From the NCBI GenBank assembly GCA_947495685.1, contig CANLZY010000002.1:1-64000 (forward strand): a DNA stretch of 64,000 nucleotides, read 5' to 3'. The notes under the pieces were generated by a model. That model ran no database searches and had not been told where the DNA came from. It saw only the letters and a list, made by a program, of their open reading frames with translations. Made by a program: the position numbers and the translations under genes. Positions 46,715 through 55,115 of this stretch are shown here, one piece after another; within the stretch, counting starts at the first letter, position 1; the number at the start of each line of letters is the position of its first letter. The DNA is from an uncultured Tropicimonas sp. (GTDB lineage: Bacteria > Pseudomonadota > Alphaproteobacteria > Rhodobacterales > Rhodobacteraceae).

Positions 46715-47413
46715 TCAACCGATCTCGCCGATCAACCCCTGCAATTCTCCGAGGTCGTTAATGGTCCGGTAACGTGCGTTTCCCACCGGTGGATCGGCGT
46801 GCTCCAGTGCCCAGGCCAGATCGAACGGTACATGGATGCCCCACGATCCGGCCGCGATGGCGGGCAGAACATCCGACTTCATGGAATTTCCGACCATGAC
46901 TGCGCGCTGCGCACCGTCACCGCGATCCTGAAAGATCCGCTCGTAAACCGCTGCGGTCTTTTCCGACACGATCTCGACCCCGTCGAAGAATTGCCGCAAG
47001 TCCGATTCGGCCAGCTTGCGTTCCTGGTCCAGAAGATCGCCCTTGGTGATCAATACGACTCGGTGGTCCGATGCGGCCATCGCTTCAACCGCTGCGCGCG
47101 CATGCGGCAGCAGTTCGATCGGATGGCGCAGCATCTCCTGGCCGATTTCGAGAATCTGTTGGATCACGCTGGCCGGTACACGGGAGTCCGTCACCTCGAT
47201 CGCCGTTTCGATCATCGACAACATGAAGCCCTTGATGCCGTACCCGTAGTGCCCGATGTTCCGCGTCTCGGCCTCCAGCAGGCGGTCGTCCAGCGTTCCG
47301 CGGTCGGAATAGTCCCGCAGAAGTTCGGCGAATCGATCCTGGGTCAACACGAAGAAACGCTCGTTGTGCCAAAGCGTGTCGTCCGCATCGAAGCCGATTG
47401 TCGTGATATTCAT
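46715..47413 (-). CDS. HAD-family hydrolase
   Basis: 232 residues. Motif I GFDADDTLWHNE, motif II VVLITKGDL, a lysine in SEKTA and motif IV VGNSMKSDVLPAIAAG make a complete HAD phosphatase site with a helical cap at about 20-95. The DDTLW form is typical of YjjG/phosphoglycolate-type enzymes. The substrate is not predictable. It is divergent from clpS. Confidence 0.85.
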   Translation of the reverse strand: MNITTIGFDADDTLWHNERFFVLTQDRFAELLRDYSDRGTLDDRLLEAETRNIGHYGYGIKGFMLSMIETAIEVTDSRVPASVIQQILEIGQEMLRHPIELLPHARAAVEAMAASDHRVVLITKGDLLDQERKLAESDLRQFFDGVEIVSEKTAAVYERIFQDRGDGAQRAVMVGNSMKSDVLPAIAAGSWGIHVPFDLAWALEHADPPVGNARYRTINDLGELQGLIGEIG

Positions 47414-47547
47414 GGTGAAACTCTATGGTCATTCGCACCTGAAGTCTTTTCAGATGGCATCTGGCCCCTATATAACCGGTCTCAGCACCCGAAATACTAT
47501 TAGCCAATGGAGCGCACCGCGCCTTGACCCGCTTCAGCGAAGTTTTG

Positions 47548-47871
47548 ATGTCCGACCGCGATGATGACCAGACCGATGACGATGTCGGTGTGGCCACCAA
47601 GACCCGGCCAAAGACGCAGCGACCACCGCTCTACAAGGTGCTGTTGCTGAATGACGACTATACGCCAATGGAATTCGTGGTGCATATTCTGGAGCGTTTC
47701 TTTGGCATGACCCACGCTCAGTCGTTCGAAGTCATGCTGGTTGTCCACAAGAAGGGGGTCGCGGTCGTGGGGGTGTTCAGTCACGAGGTGGCCGAAACCA
47801 AGGTCGCGCAGGTGATGGATTTTGCCCGCCGCCACCAGCATCCGCTGCAATGCACGATGGAAAAGGAATGA
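47548..47871 (+). CDS. clpS: ATP-dependent Clp protease adaptor ClpS
   Basis: 107 residues. A flexible acidic N-terminus ([12 protein letters not shown]) precedes the core [23 protein letters not shown], with the N-degron pocket residues Asn-Asp, and the [22 protein letters not shown] segment. ClpS delivers N-end-rule substrates to ClpAP. A TTG at 47524 could extend it by eight residues; the ATG is preferred. Confidence 0.93.
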   Translation: MSDRDDDQTDDDVGVATKTRPKTQRPPLYKVLLLNDDYTPMEFVVHILERFFGMTHAQSFEVMLVVHKKGVAVVGVFSHEVAETKVAQVMDFARRHQHPLQCTMEKE

Positions 47872-47986
47872 CAGCCATCGATGTTTGACCCTGCGATGGG
47901 CAACCGCACGCCCTGTGGGAACGGCTGGACTGTCGAACGTGTTTTGCGCGTGACGCTGCCGCGGCTTCACGCTACACCAAGCGATC

Positions 47987-48991
47987 ATGTCTGACAGCCG
48001 CCTCACAATGGCCCTTCACTCGGGGTCCGTCGAACTTCCCCAGACCGGGCAGATCGCCGTCTTTCGTCCTCGTGCCACCGCCGACCTGTCCGCGTTGCCG
48101 CGCGACCGCGTCGAGATCGTGCAGGGCAATCGCCCGGACCACGACGTCTGGCTCGACCGTGGCTATGCCACAAGTGTCGTTGCGCCCCGGGATCACGCCG
48201 CCGCCATCGTCATGCTGCCGCGCGCCAAGGCCGAGGCGCGGGCGTTGATCGCCGAGGCGAGCGCCTCGGGCGGGGTGATCATCGTCGACGGTCAAAAGAC
48301 AGATGGTATCGATTCCATCCTGCGCGAGATCCGTCAGCGGGTCGCGGTTTCGGCACCATTTTCAAAGGCGCACGGAAAGATCTTTCAGTTCATGCCGTCG
48401 CCCGACACATTTGCCGATTGGGGGCTGCCGCCCGTCACACGGTTGGACAGCGGCTGGATGACGGCACCGGGGATGTTCTCGGCCGACGGTCCGGACCCGG
48501 CGTCGGTCGCTCTGGCTGCGGCATTGCCGCCGAAGTTGTCAGGGCGGGTCGCCGATCTGGGCGCCGGCTGGGGGTATCTTGCCTTTCATGTGCTGGAGCG
48601 GCGCGGCGTCACCGAATGCGCGCTGGTCGAGGCCGAACACGCGGCCCTGGAAGCCGCCCGCCTGAATGTCAGCGACGACAGGGCCCGGTTTCACTGGGCC
48701 GATGCAACGCGCTGGAGCGACCCCGAGCCCTTTGATCACGTGGTGATGAATCCGCCATTCCACAGCAGTCGCGCCGCCGATCCGGCGCTTGGTGGCTCCT
48801 TTATTGCGGCTGCGGCGCGGCTCTTGTCGCCGCATGGCACGTTGTGGCTGGTGGCCAACCGCCACCTTCCCTACGAGGCGCCGCTCAACGCCGCCTTCCG
48901 CGAGTTGCGCGAACTTGACGGCCCGCCGGGGTTCAAGATCATCGCCGCGCGGCGACCTCAAAAGAAAGCGACGGCGTCCGCACGCCGCTGA
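47987..48991 (+). CDS. RsmC-like 16S rRNA guanine-N2 methyltransferase
   Basis: 334 residues, the length of RsmC. A degenerate N-terminal methyltransferase-like half is followed by a C-terminal catalytic half with VADLGAGWGYLAFHVLER (SAM binding) and the NPPFHSS motif typical of N2-guanine or amino methylation. RsmC modifies G1207 of 16S rRNA; RlmG is a related alternative. It is 115 bp downstream of clpS and 55 bp upstream of an SDR-like gene. Confidence 0.8.
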   Translation: MSDSRLTMALHSGSVELPQTGQIAVFRPRATADLSALPRDRVEIVQGNRPDHDVWLDRGYATSVVAPRDHAAAIVMLPRAKAEARALIAEASASGGVIIVDGQKTDGIDSILREIRQRVAVSAPFSKAHGKIFQFMPSPDTFADWGLPPVTRLDSGWMTAPGMFSADGPDPASVALAAALPPKLSGRVADLGAGWGYLAFHVLERRGVTECALVEAEHAALEAARLNVSDDRARFHWADATRWSDPEPFDHVVMNPPFHSSRAADPALGGSFIAAAARLLSPHGTLWLVANRHLPYEAPLNAAFRELRELDGPPGFKIIAARRPQKKATASARR

Positions 48992-49046
48992 CTTACGCCA
49001 ACATCCCCGTCACCACCTTCTGGCACAGACCGACAGGTATGCTCAC

Positions 49047-49865
49047 ATGACATTCTCCATCGCAGGAAAGACCGCCATCGTCACCGGCGCCGCCAACGGC
49101 GTCGGGTTGGCCATCGCTCGCCATTTCGTCGACCAGGGGGCGAACGTGATGTTCGCCGACATGGACGAATCCCGGCTATGCGACGAACTGGGCGAAGCGA
49201 AGGGCGACGGTGGCCCCGGCACCGCGCGCGCCTTTGCCGGGGATTTGCGCGAACGATTGACCGTCGCCAACCTCCTGTCAGCCACTCTGGATGCCTTCGA
49301 GCGTGTCGACATCCTGATCAACGCCTGCCGCCAGATGGTACCCTCGGACCCGCTGGACCCTGACAGCGACGCGGTCGCGATGTTGCTGGAGCAGAACCTG
49401 ATGACGTCGCTGCGGCTCAGCCAGGCGGTCGCCAAGCGGATGATCCGTCAGGCCGAGGCGTCCAAGGATGAAGAGGTGAATGCGATCGGGTCGATCATCA
49501 ACCTGTCGTCCATTGCGGCGCGGCGGACCCACCCGGAACTTCTCGGCTATTCGGTCTCGACGGCGGCGCTGGACCAGATGACCCGGTCGCTTGCCGTGGC
49601 GCTGGCGCCTCGCCGAATTCGGGTGAATGGGGTCTCCTTCGGGTCGGTCCTGTCGTCGAGCCTGATGGGCGCGCTCAAGACGAATGCCGACTACCGGAAC
49701 GATATCCGCGATCATACGCCGATGAACCGCATCGCCAAACCGGGCGAGGTGGCCGAGGCAGTTCAGTTCCTGGCCTCGGATGCGGCGGCCTTCATGACGG
49801 GGCAGATCCTGACCGTCGATGGCGGGCGGACCCTGTTGGATCCGGTTACCGTCCCGGCGCACTGA
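49047..49865 (+). CDS. SDR-fold protein lacking the catalytic lysine
   Basis: 272 residues. The NAD-binding TGAANGVG (13-20) and the C-terminal DGGRTLLDP of classical SDRs are present. However, the catalytic YxxxK reads YSVST (Tyr168, Thr172), and the NNAG motif reads NACR. The serine in INLSSIA is kept. The codon is clearly ACG in an otherwise open frame. It is therefore probably not a standard oxidoreductase and may be a pseudoenzyme or use a different mechanism. It follows the RsmC-like gene. Confidence 0.8.
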   Translation: MTFSIAGKTAIVTGAANGVGLAIARHFVDQGANVMFADMDESRLCDELGEAKGDGGPGTARAFAGDLRERLTVANLLSATLDAFERVDILINACRQMVPSDPLDPDSDAVAMLLEQNLMTSLRLSQAVAKRMIRQAEASKDEEVNAIGSIINLSSIAARRTHPELLGYSVSTAALDQMTRSLAVALAPRRIRVNGVSFGSVLSSSLMGALKTNADYRNDIRDHTPMNRIAKPGEVAEAVQFLASDAAAFMTGQILTVDGGRTLLDPVTVPAH

Positions 49866-49941
49866 CGCCCCGCGAGACCCCGACCGCTCCAAGGGCGGGG
49901 GCCGATCTTGTCCCATGTCGCGGGGGACACCCGTTCATGAA

Positions 49942-49978
49942 CAAGAGGCGCCGCGATCAATGATTGCAGCGCCTCTTG
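49942..49978. terminator. Bidirectional hairpin between convergent SDR-like and ALDH genes
   Basis: CAAGAGGCGC and GCGCCTCTTG form a perfect 10-bp stem with a 17-nt loop midway between the two stops. Confidence 0.65.
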
Positions 49979-49993
49979 CTCATGTTGGTCCGG

Positions 49994-52324
49994 TTATTCG
50001 CCGTAGGGTACCCAGACCGTCTTGATCTCGGTAGCCTGAGCCAAGGCCGCGCGGGCGGCCATGGCGTCGGTGCAGGAGGCCATCCAGGTCCGTTTCAGGT
50101 TGCCCGCAGCCGCGGCTTCGATCGCCGTGTCCAGATCCGGAGCGTCGAGATTCCAGATCGCCGCCACGTCCAGATGCGATGCGATATCGGCTGACAGGGC
50201 CGCCGGGTCACCGGTCACGATGTTCACCACACCTGCCGGAATATCGGAGGTATCGAGGATCTGGTAGAAATCGGTCGCCGCCAGCGGGAAAGCCCGCGAC
50301 GGGATCAGAACGATACGGTTGCCCATGGCGATGGCCGGCGCCATGGCGGCCACCAGCCCGAGAAGAGGTTGTCGCGATGGGCAGATCGCCCCGATCACGC
50401 CCACCGGCTCGTTCACCGCGACGGCCAGCCCGCGCAACGGCACGCCCTTGACGGCACCGTCATGCTTATCGGCCCAGGCGGCATGGGTGAACAGCAGGTC
50501 CAGCGCGGCCTCGACTTCCTCGGCACCGGTTGTCTCTCCGGTCATCGCGTCGATGCGAGCAGCGAATTCGCCAGACCGGGCCGACAGGTTTTCGGCGATA
50601 TAGAACAGGATCTGCGCGCGCAGGTGCCCCGTTGTTCTGGCCCAGCCTGCGGCCTTGTTGGCGGCTTCCACGGCGTTGCGCACATCCTTGCGGGTGCCCT
50701 CTCCGACATGGCCCAGCAGGGCGCCTGACGGCGACCAGACCGCACGCGAATAGCCGCTGTCGGGGCGGGCCTGTTTGCCGCCGACGTACATCTTGGCGGT
50801 GCGGTCCAACGGATCGTCGGGCGAGGCGACGTCAGGGGCAGGGAAGGGCAACTGGGTTGCCGTGCGGTCGCTGGGGGTGGCGGCGCGGGTATAGGCCAGC
50901 AGCCCTTCCCAACCGCCCTCACGGCCATAGCCGCTTTCGCGAACGCCGCCAAAGCCGGCCGCCGCATCGAACAGGTTGGTGGCGTTGATCCAGACCACGC
51001 CAGCCGCCAGTTTCGGCGCGATATCCAGCGCCAGGTTTATATTCTCGGACCAGACCGTGGCGGCCAGCCCGTACCGGGTGTTGTTGGCCAGTTCCACCGC
51101 CTCGACCGGGGTGCGGAACGTCGTCGACACCAGCACCGGACCAAAGATCTCCTCCTGCATCAGGCTGTCGGAGGGTGCCAGGCCGGTGATCAGCGTCGGC
51201 GGATAGAAACAGCCCTCGGGCATCTGCACGGCGGGCTGATACAGTTCACCCTCGCCGGCCCCCTGTTCGACAAGACGGGTCACGCTGCGCAACTGCGCCG
51301 GATCGACCAGCGCACCAACGTCGATGCACTTGTCCAGCGGGTCACCGACACGCAGCTTGTCCATCCGCGCCTTCAGCTTGGCATAGAACCGCTCCGCGAT
51401 CCCTTCCTGCACCAGCAGGCGGGACCCGGCGCAGCAGACCTGCCCCTGGTTGAACCAGATCGCGTCCACCAGCCCCTCGACTGCCGAATCGAGATCTGCG
51501 TCCTCGAAGACGATGTAGGGCGACTTGCCGCCCAGCTCCAGCGTCAGCGACTTGCCGGTCCCGGCAGTGGCGGTGCGGATGGCGCGGCCAACGGAGGTGG
51601 AGCCGGTAAAGGCAACCTTGTCGACCTCGGCCCCCACCAGCATCTCTCCAACCGCCCCGTCGCCGGTCACGATGTTGACCACGCCGGCCGGCAAGCCCGC
51701 TTCCTGGCAGATCTGGCCAAACAGCAAGGCGGTCAACGGCGTATATTCGGCCGGCTTCAGGACAACGGTGTTGCCCATGGCTATCGCCGGGGCGATTTTC
51801 CACGCCAGCATCAGCAGCGGAAAGTTCCACGGAATGATCTGCCCGCAGACGCCAAGCGGCGCGCGCTCCGGCATTTCCTCTTCCATCAACTGGGCCATCC
51901 CGGCGTGGTAATAGAAATGTCGCTGCGCCAGCGGGATGTCGATGTCCCGGCTCTCGCGGATCGGCTTGCCGTTGTCGAGCGTCTCCAGCACCGCGAACAG
52001 GCGTGCATGTTTCTGCAGCAACCGCGCCAACGCGTACAGATGCCGGGCCCGCCGGTGCCCGCCAAGGGCGGCCCATCCCGGTTGTGCGGCACGCGCCGCC
52101 GCCACCGCTGCCGACACATCCGCTTGACTGGCCTGGGTCACGCGCGCCAGAACGACGCTGGTCGCCGGGTTGCGCACCTCGAAGGTTTCGCCCGCGTCGG
52201 TAAACGTTCCGCCGACAAAATGACCAAACTCGCGCCCACGCGCTTCAAGCCAGGCCTGCGCCTCGGCTGCACTCTCGGGGGCCGGTCCGTATTCCATGCT
52301 CTCGAAGATATCCTGAATGCTCAT
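49994..52324 (-). CDS. ALDH16-type two-domain aldehyde dehydrogenase
   Basis: 776 residues. The first domain (about 1-490) is a complete NAD-dependent aldehyde dehydrogenase with IPWNFPLLMLAWKIAPA, FTGSTSVGR, the general base in LELGGKSPY and the nucleophile in FNQGQVCCAGSR. The second (about 505-776) is a shorter ALDH-like domain (MYVGGKQARPDSGYSRAVWSPSG...) without the Glu and Cys. This arrangement is ALDH16; a Loktanella member has been structurally studied. The ATG at 52324 follows AAGAAGAAGAC. With deoC 55 bp upstream, the likely role is oxidation of aldehydes from deoxyribonucleoside breakdown. Confidence 0.9.
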   Translation of the reverse strand: MSIQDIFESMEYGPAPESAAEAQAWLEARGREFGHFVGGTFTDAGETFEVRNPATSVVLARVTQASQADVSAAVAAARAAQPGWAALGGHRRARHLYALARLLQKHARLFAVLETLDNGKPIRESRDIDIPLAQRHFYYHAGMAQLMEEEMPERAPLGVCGQIIPWNFPLLMLAWKIAPAIAMGNTVVLKPAEYTPLTALLFGQICQEAGLPAGVVNIVTGDGAVGEMLVGAEVDKVAFTGSTSVGRAIRTATAGTGKSLTLELGGKSPYIVFEDADLDSAVEGLVDAIWFNQGQVCCAGSRLLVQEGIAERFYAKLKARMDKLRVGDPLDKCIDVGALVDPAQLRSVTRLVEQGAGEGELYQPAVQMPEGCFYPPTLITGLAPSDSLMQEEIFGPVLVSTTFRTPVEAVELANNTRYGLAATVWSENINLALDIAPKLAAGVVWINATNLFDAAAGFGGVRESGYGREGGWEGLLAYTRAATPSDRTATQLPFPAPDVASPDDPLDRTAKMYVGGKQARPDSGYSRAVWSPSGALLGHVGEGTRKDVRNAVEAANKAAGWARTTGHLRAQILFYIAENLSARSGEFAARIDAMTGETTGAEEVEAALDLLFTHAAWADKHDGAVKGVPLRGLAVAVNEPVGVIGAICPSRQPLLGLVAAMAPAIAMGNRIVLIPSRAFPLAATDFYQILDTSDIPAGVVNIVTGDPAALSADIASHLDVAAIWNLDAPDLDTAIEAAAAGNLKRTWMASCTDAMAARAALAQATEIKTVWVPYGE

Positions 52325-52378
52325 GTCTTCTTCTTGGTCCAAATACCCATGGCCTGTGCGTTCGGCCTGGGGTGCCGC

Positions 52379-53386
52379 TCAGGCAAGGGGATGACGGTAG
52401 GCAGCCGAATAGGCGCCGGTGACGTGGTGTTCCAACTGGCGTTCGATGTCGCCCAACAGGGACGAGGCACCAAAGCGAAACAGGTCGGGCTGGAGCCAGC
52501 GGTGGCCCAACTCCTCCTTCATCAGCGCCAGGTACACCAATGCGTCCTTGGCCTTGGAGATCCCGCCGGCAGGCTTGTAGCCAACCCGCACCCCGGTGCG
52601 TTCGTGGTAATCGCGAATGGCCCGCATCATGACAAGGCTGACGGGCAGGGTCGCGTTCACGCCTTCCTTGCCGGTCGAGGTCTTGATGAAATCGGCCCCT
52701 GCCATCATGCACACCAGCGACGCCCGCGCCACGTTGCGCAGGCTGCCCAGCTCTCCGGTGGCCAGGATCGCCTTGACATGGGCCTCGCCACAGGCGGCGC
52801 GAAACTGCTGCATCTCGTCATACAGCGCCTGCCAGTTACCGGTCAGCACGTGACGGCGCGAGATCACGATGTCGATCTCGGATGCCCCGGCGCGCACCGA
52901 TTCTCCGATCTCTGCCAGTCGCAAGGAAAATGGCGACAAGCCGGCCGGAAACCCGGTCGAGACGGCGGCAACCGGAATGCCGGATCCCGCCAGCGCCTCC
53001 ACCGCCGTGGGCACCATGTCGTGATAGACGCAAACCGCACCGGTGGTCAGGTGATCGATGCCCATTGCCGCCAGCAGATCGGCCCGCACCGGATGACGGG
53101 CCTTGGCGCACAGGCGCCGCACCCGACCGGGGGTGTCATCACCGGCCAGTGTCGTCAGGTCGATCAACGAGATCGTCTTGAGCAGCCAGGCGGCCTGGTA
53201 GTCCTTCTTGACCGAGCGCCGACCCGGGAGCGTCGCCGCGCGCCGTTCGATGGCCGAGGTGTTGGCCTGGGCGCGCATCACCCAGTCCATATCCAGCGCC
53301 ATCCCCGGGTTGCGGGTTTCGGTCACCTGCGGAAGATGCGCGGCGCCGCGGGCGACGGCTGTTGTGCTTTCGGAATCTGTCTGCAC
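52379..53386 (-). CDS. deoC: Deoxyribose-phosphate aldolase
   Basis: 335 residues. It splits 2-deoxyribose-5-phosphate into acetaldehyde and glyceraldehyde-3-phosphate. The Schiff-base lysine is in HVKAILATGEL (Lys205) and the second lysine in ADFIKTSTGKEG (Lys235); GYKPAGGISKAKDAL forms the phosphate site. It has an N-terminal extension relative to short bacterial DERAs. The start is GTG with GGGAGG upstream. It probably forms an operon with the ALDH16 gene. Confidence 0.92.
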   Translation of the reverse strand: MQTDSESTTAVARGAAHLPQVTETRNPGMALDMDWVMRAQANTSAIERRAATLPGRRSVKKDYQAAWLLKTISLIDLTTLAGDDTPGRVRRLCAKARHPVRADLLAAMGIDHLTTGAVCVYHDMVPTAVEALAGSGIPVAAVSTGFPAGLSPFSLRLAEIGESVRAGASEIDIVISRRHVLTGNWQALYDEMQQFRAACGEAHVKAILATGELGSLRNVARASLVCMMAGADFIKTSTGKEGVNATLPVSLVMMRAIRDYHERTGVRVGYKPAGGISKAKDALVYLALMKEELGHRWLQPDLFRFGASSLLGDIERQLEHHVTGAYSAAYRHPLA

Positions 53387-53459
53387 GGGGCGAGTCCTCC
53401 CTTGCCAGTTGCTGTCGGCACGGTCGCATGCGCCGCACCGCTGGGCAAGGGAGCACGGA

Positions 53460-54569
53460 TCAGGACGTTGCGAGATGCCGGGTCAATGTTTCCGCCGTGA
53501 ACGGATCGGCTGGGCCGAGGTCGCGATTTCCAAGCCGGTTGTAGCTTTTCCAGTTGGTGGTGATCCCGCGACAATGCCAATAGCCAAAATCGCGCCGCCT
53601 CAGCAGATTGGTGGGAAAACGGACCTCGGGCTTGTGTACATCCCAGCTGATGCCAGACCGCCAGCCGTCGGGCCGGATGCAGTACTTGGTCGGGCAGGGG
53701 CGCTTTCCGGGCTGCGGGTACAGGTGGTCTGCGTGGCGAAGGGGCAGGGCTGCGTCGGCAGCCGGGTTGCGCCAGCTGCCCTCGAATGTCACGAAGCCCA
53801 TCGGACTTGCAGCCGTGGCGTCGAAAACCGACCCCGCACGGCTCCACACCACCTCGTCGAGGTCGACGTTCAGCACGGCGCGGGCGCGCGACAGGAACCG
53901 CAGCCGCGCCAGGTTCAGCATGGCCGGTTGCAGAAACTTGGCACCGCCACCACCGGATTTCGAACGTACCGGTCCATAGGTTTGGGGCACCTTCAGCACC
54001 ACAGCGCGCCGCAATCCGGTGCGCGAAAGCGCTTCCAACACGTCCTCGGGGGCATAGGCGTCCGAGGCGTTGTCCATCACCAGCATCGCCCCAAGGCCAT
54101 GCTCGCCAACATGAAACCGCGCCCAGTCCGCGATCCAATCCAGCCGGTTGTTGCGCGAGATGTGCATCGAGGCGTTCAGACCGGCAAACAGGCCGGTCTG
54201 GTCGAGGCTGATGCCGCTTGTGCCTGTCCAGCGGGCGGCGCGGGTGGAAACCTGCTCCACCGACTCGTCCGTTGCGATTTCGACGATATCGTGGCGGCGG
54301 AAACGCCGGACGCGGCGCACGGACGCCGGGCGCCCGTCCAGCGACAACACGCCATCGGCGATCAATGCCTTGAAGTTCAGAAGTTTCGGGCACACCAGAT
54401 GCAGCACATCGCCCAGCCGGACCGCATCGTACCAGAGCGTCGTCCAGTCATAGGCTGCGGCAAAGCCCTCGCCCTGTGCGTCTGCCGAGACGATCGCTGC
54501 GCGACGCAAACCGCTGCCTTCGACAGACAGGCTGCACATCTCGGCAATGGAAAAATCTGTCAGATCCAT
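53460..54569 (-). CDS. Putative glycosyltransferase (GT2/GT92-like)
   Basis: 369 residues. The central part has RNNRLDWIADWARFHVGEHG and AMLVMDNASDAYAPEDVLEAL, the usual opening of GT-A transferases that lack a clear signal, and AVLNVDLDEVV with a DxD-type metal site. A C-terminal segment contains KYCIRPDGWRSGISWDVHKPEV and a His/Trp-rich end (DFGYWHCRGITTNWKSYNR), as in surface-polysaccharide enzymes. Donor and acceptor are unknown. The ATG at 54569 is chosen over a GTG three codons earlier; neither has a clear ribosome binding site. Confidence 0.65.
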   Translation of the reverse strand: MDLTDFSIAEMCSLSVEGSGLRRAAIVSADAQGEGFAAAYDWTTLWYDAVRLGDVLHLVCPKLLNFKALIADGVLSLDGRPASVRRVRRFRRHDIVEIATDESVEQVSTRAARWTGTSGISLDQTGLFAGLNASMHISRNNRLDWIADWARFHVGEHGLGAMLVMDNASDAYAPEDVLEALSRTGLRRAVVLKVPQTYGPVRSKSGGGGAKFLQPAMLNLARLRFLSRARAVLNVDLDEVVWSRAGSVFDATAASPMGFVTFEGSWRNPAADAALPLRHADHLYPQPGKRPCPTKYCIRPDGWRSGISWDVHKPEVRFPTNLLRRRDFGYWHCRGITTNWKSYNRLGNRDLGPADPFTAETLTRHLATS

Positions 54570-54626
54570 GCACGTCACTTAGGTCAAATGTCGGCCCGGT
54601 GCCGACGGATCACGCGGTGCCTCGGT

Positions 54627-54983
54627 TCAGACGACTTCTTCGCCGTCCGTGAAGGTGTAGTCGTAGGCGACAGCGCCGTTGCGGAACCGGTCCACCGACA
54701 CTTCGGCCAGCGTGAAGGCGTACAACCTCGGGTGGGGCTTGGCCGTCCCTTCGGCCGGGTCCAGGACGACGGCGTGCACGCGGCGCTCGGGGTTTCCGGC
54801 GGTCAACTGCCGGACAACGGCGTCGAACTGGCGTTCGGCCAGCATCGCATCGCGCGCATTGGAGGTCCGGCGCTTGTGATGAAGGCGATCCTCCTTCAAC
54901 TCTTCCGAGGGCAGCACTGGCACGGTGCCCATGCCGGAGACGGTCGCTGTCAATTGTCCGCGCGTCTGGCTGATATTGGCCAT
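54627..54983 (-). CDS. Conserved-looking hypothetical protein (118 aa)
   Basis: I do not recognise the family. The protein is soluble, with an N-terminal ANISQTRGQLTATVSGMGTV, a basic middle (HHKRRTSNARDAM) and a beta-rich C-terminus (RVHAVVLDPAEG, YAFTLAEVSVDRFRNGAVAYDY). There is no signal peptide. GAAGGGATCATCATC precedes the ATG. It lies downstream of the sulfur operon but behind a hairpin (55030-55054), so it may be separately expressed. Confidence 0.6.
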   Translation of the reverse strand: MANISQTRGQLTATVSGMGTVPVLPSEELKEDRLHHKRRTSNARDAMLAERQFDAVVRQLTAGNPERRVHAVVLDPAEGTAKPHPRLYAFTLAEVSVDRFRNGAVAYDYTFTDGEEVV

Positions 54984-55029
54984 GATGATGATCCCTTCAT
55001 AAAACAAAAACGGCGCCGGCGTGAGCCGA

Positions 55030-55054
55030 CCCTTACCATATCATATGGGAAGGG
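55030..55054 (-). terminator. Hairpin ending the sulfur operon
   Basis: CCCTT-A-CCATA / TATGG-G-AAGGG forms a 10-bp stem with one mismatch, 62 bp after the SulP stop. A shorter CGGC-GTGA-GCCG hairpin and, on the minus strand, TTTTTGTTTT (55010-55001) follow, so this region probably terminates transcription. Confidence 0.55.
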
Positions 55055-55115
55055 CGATGCGCGATTGCACGTCCCGCAGATCGGGGACGATAGCATCGTC
55101 ACCACGCGCGGCAGA

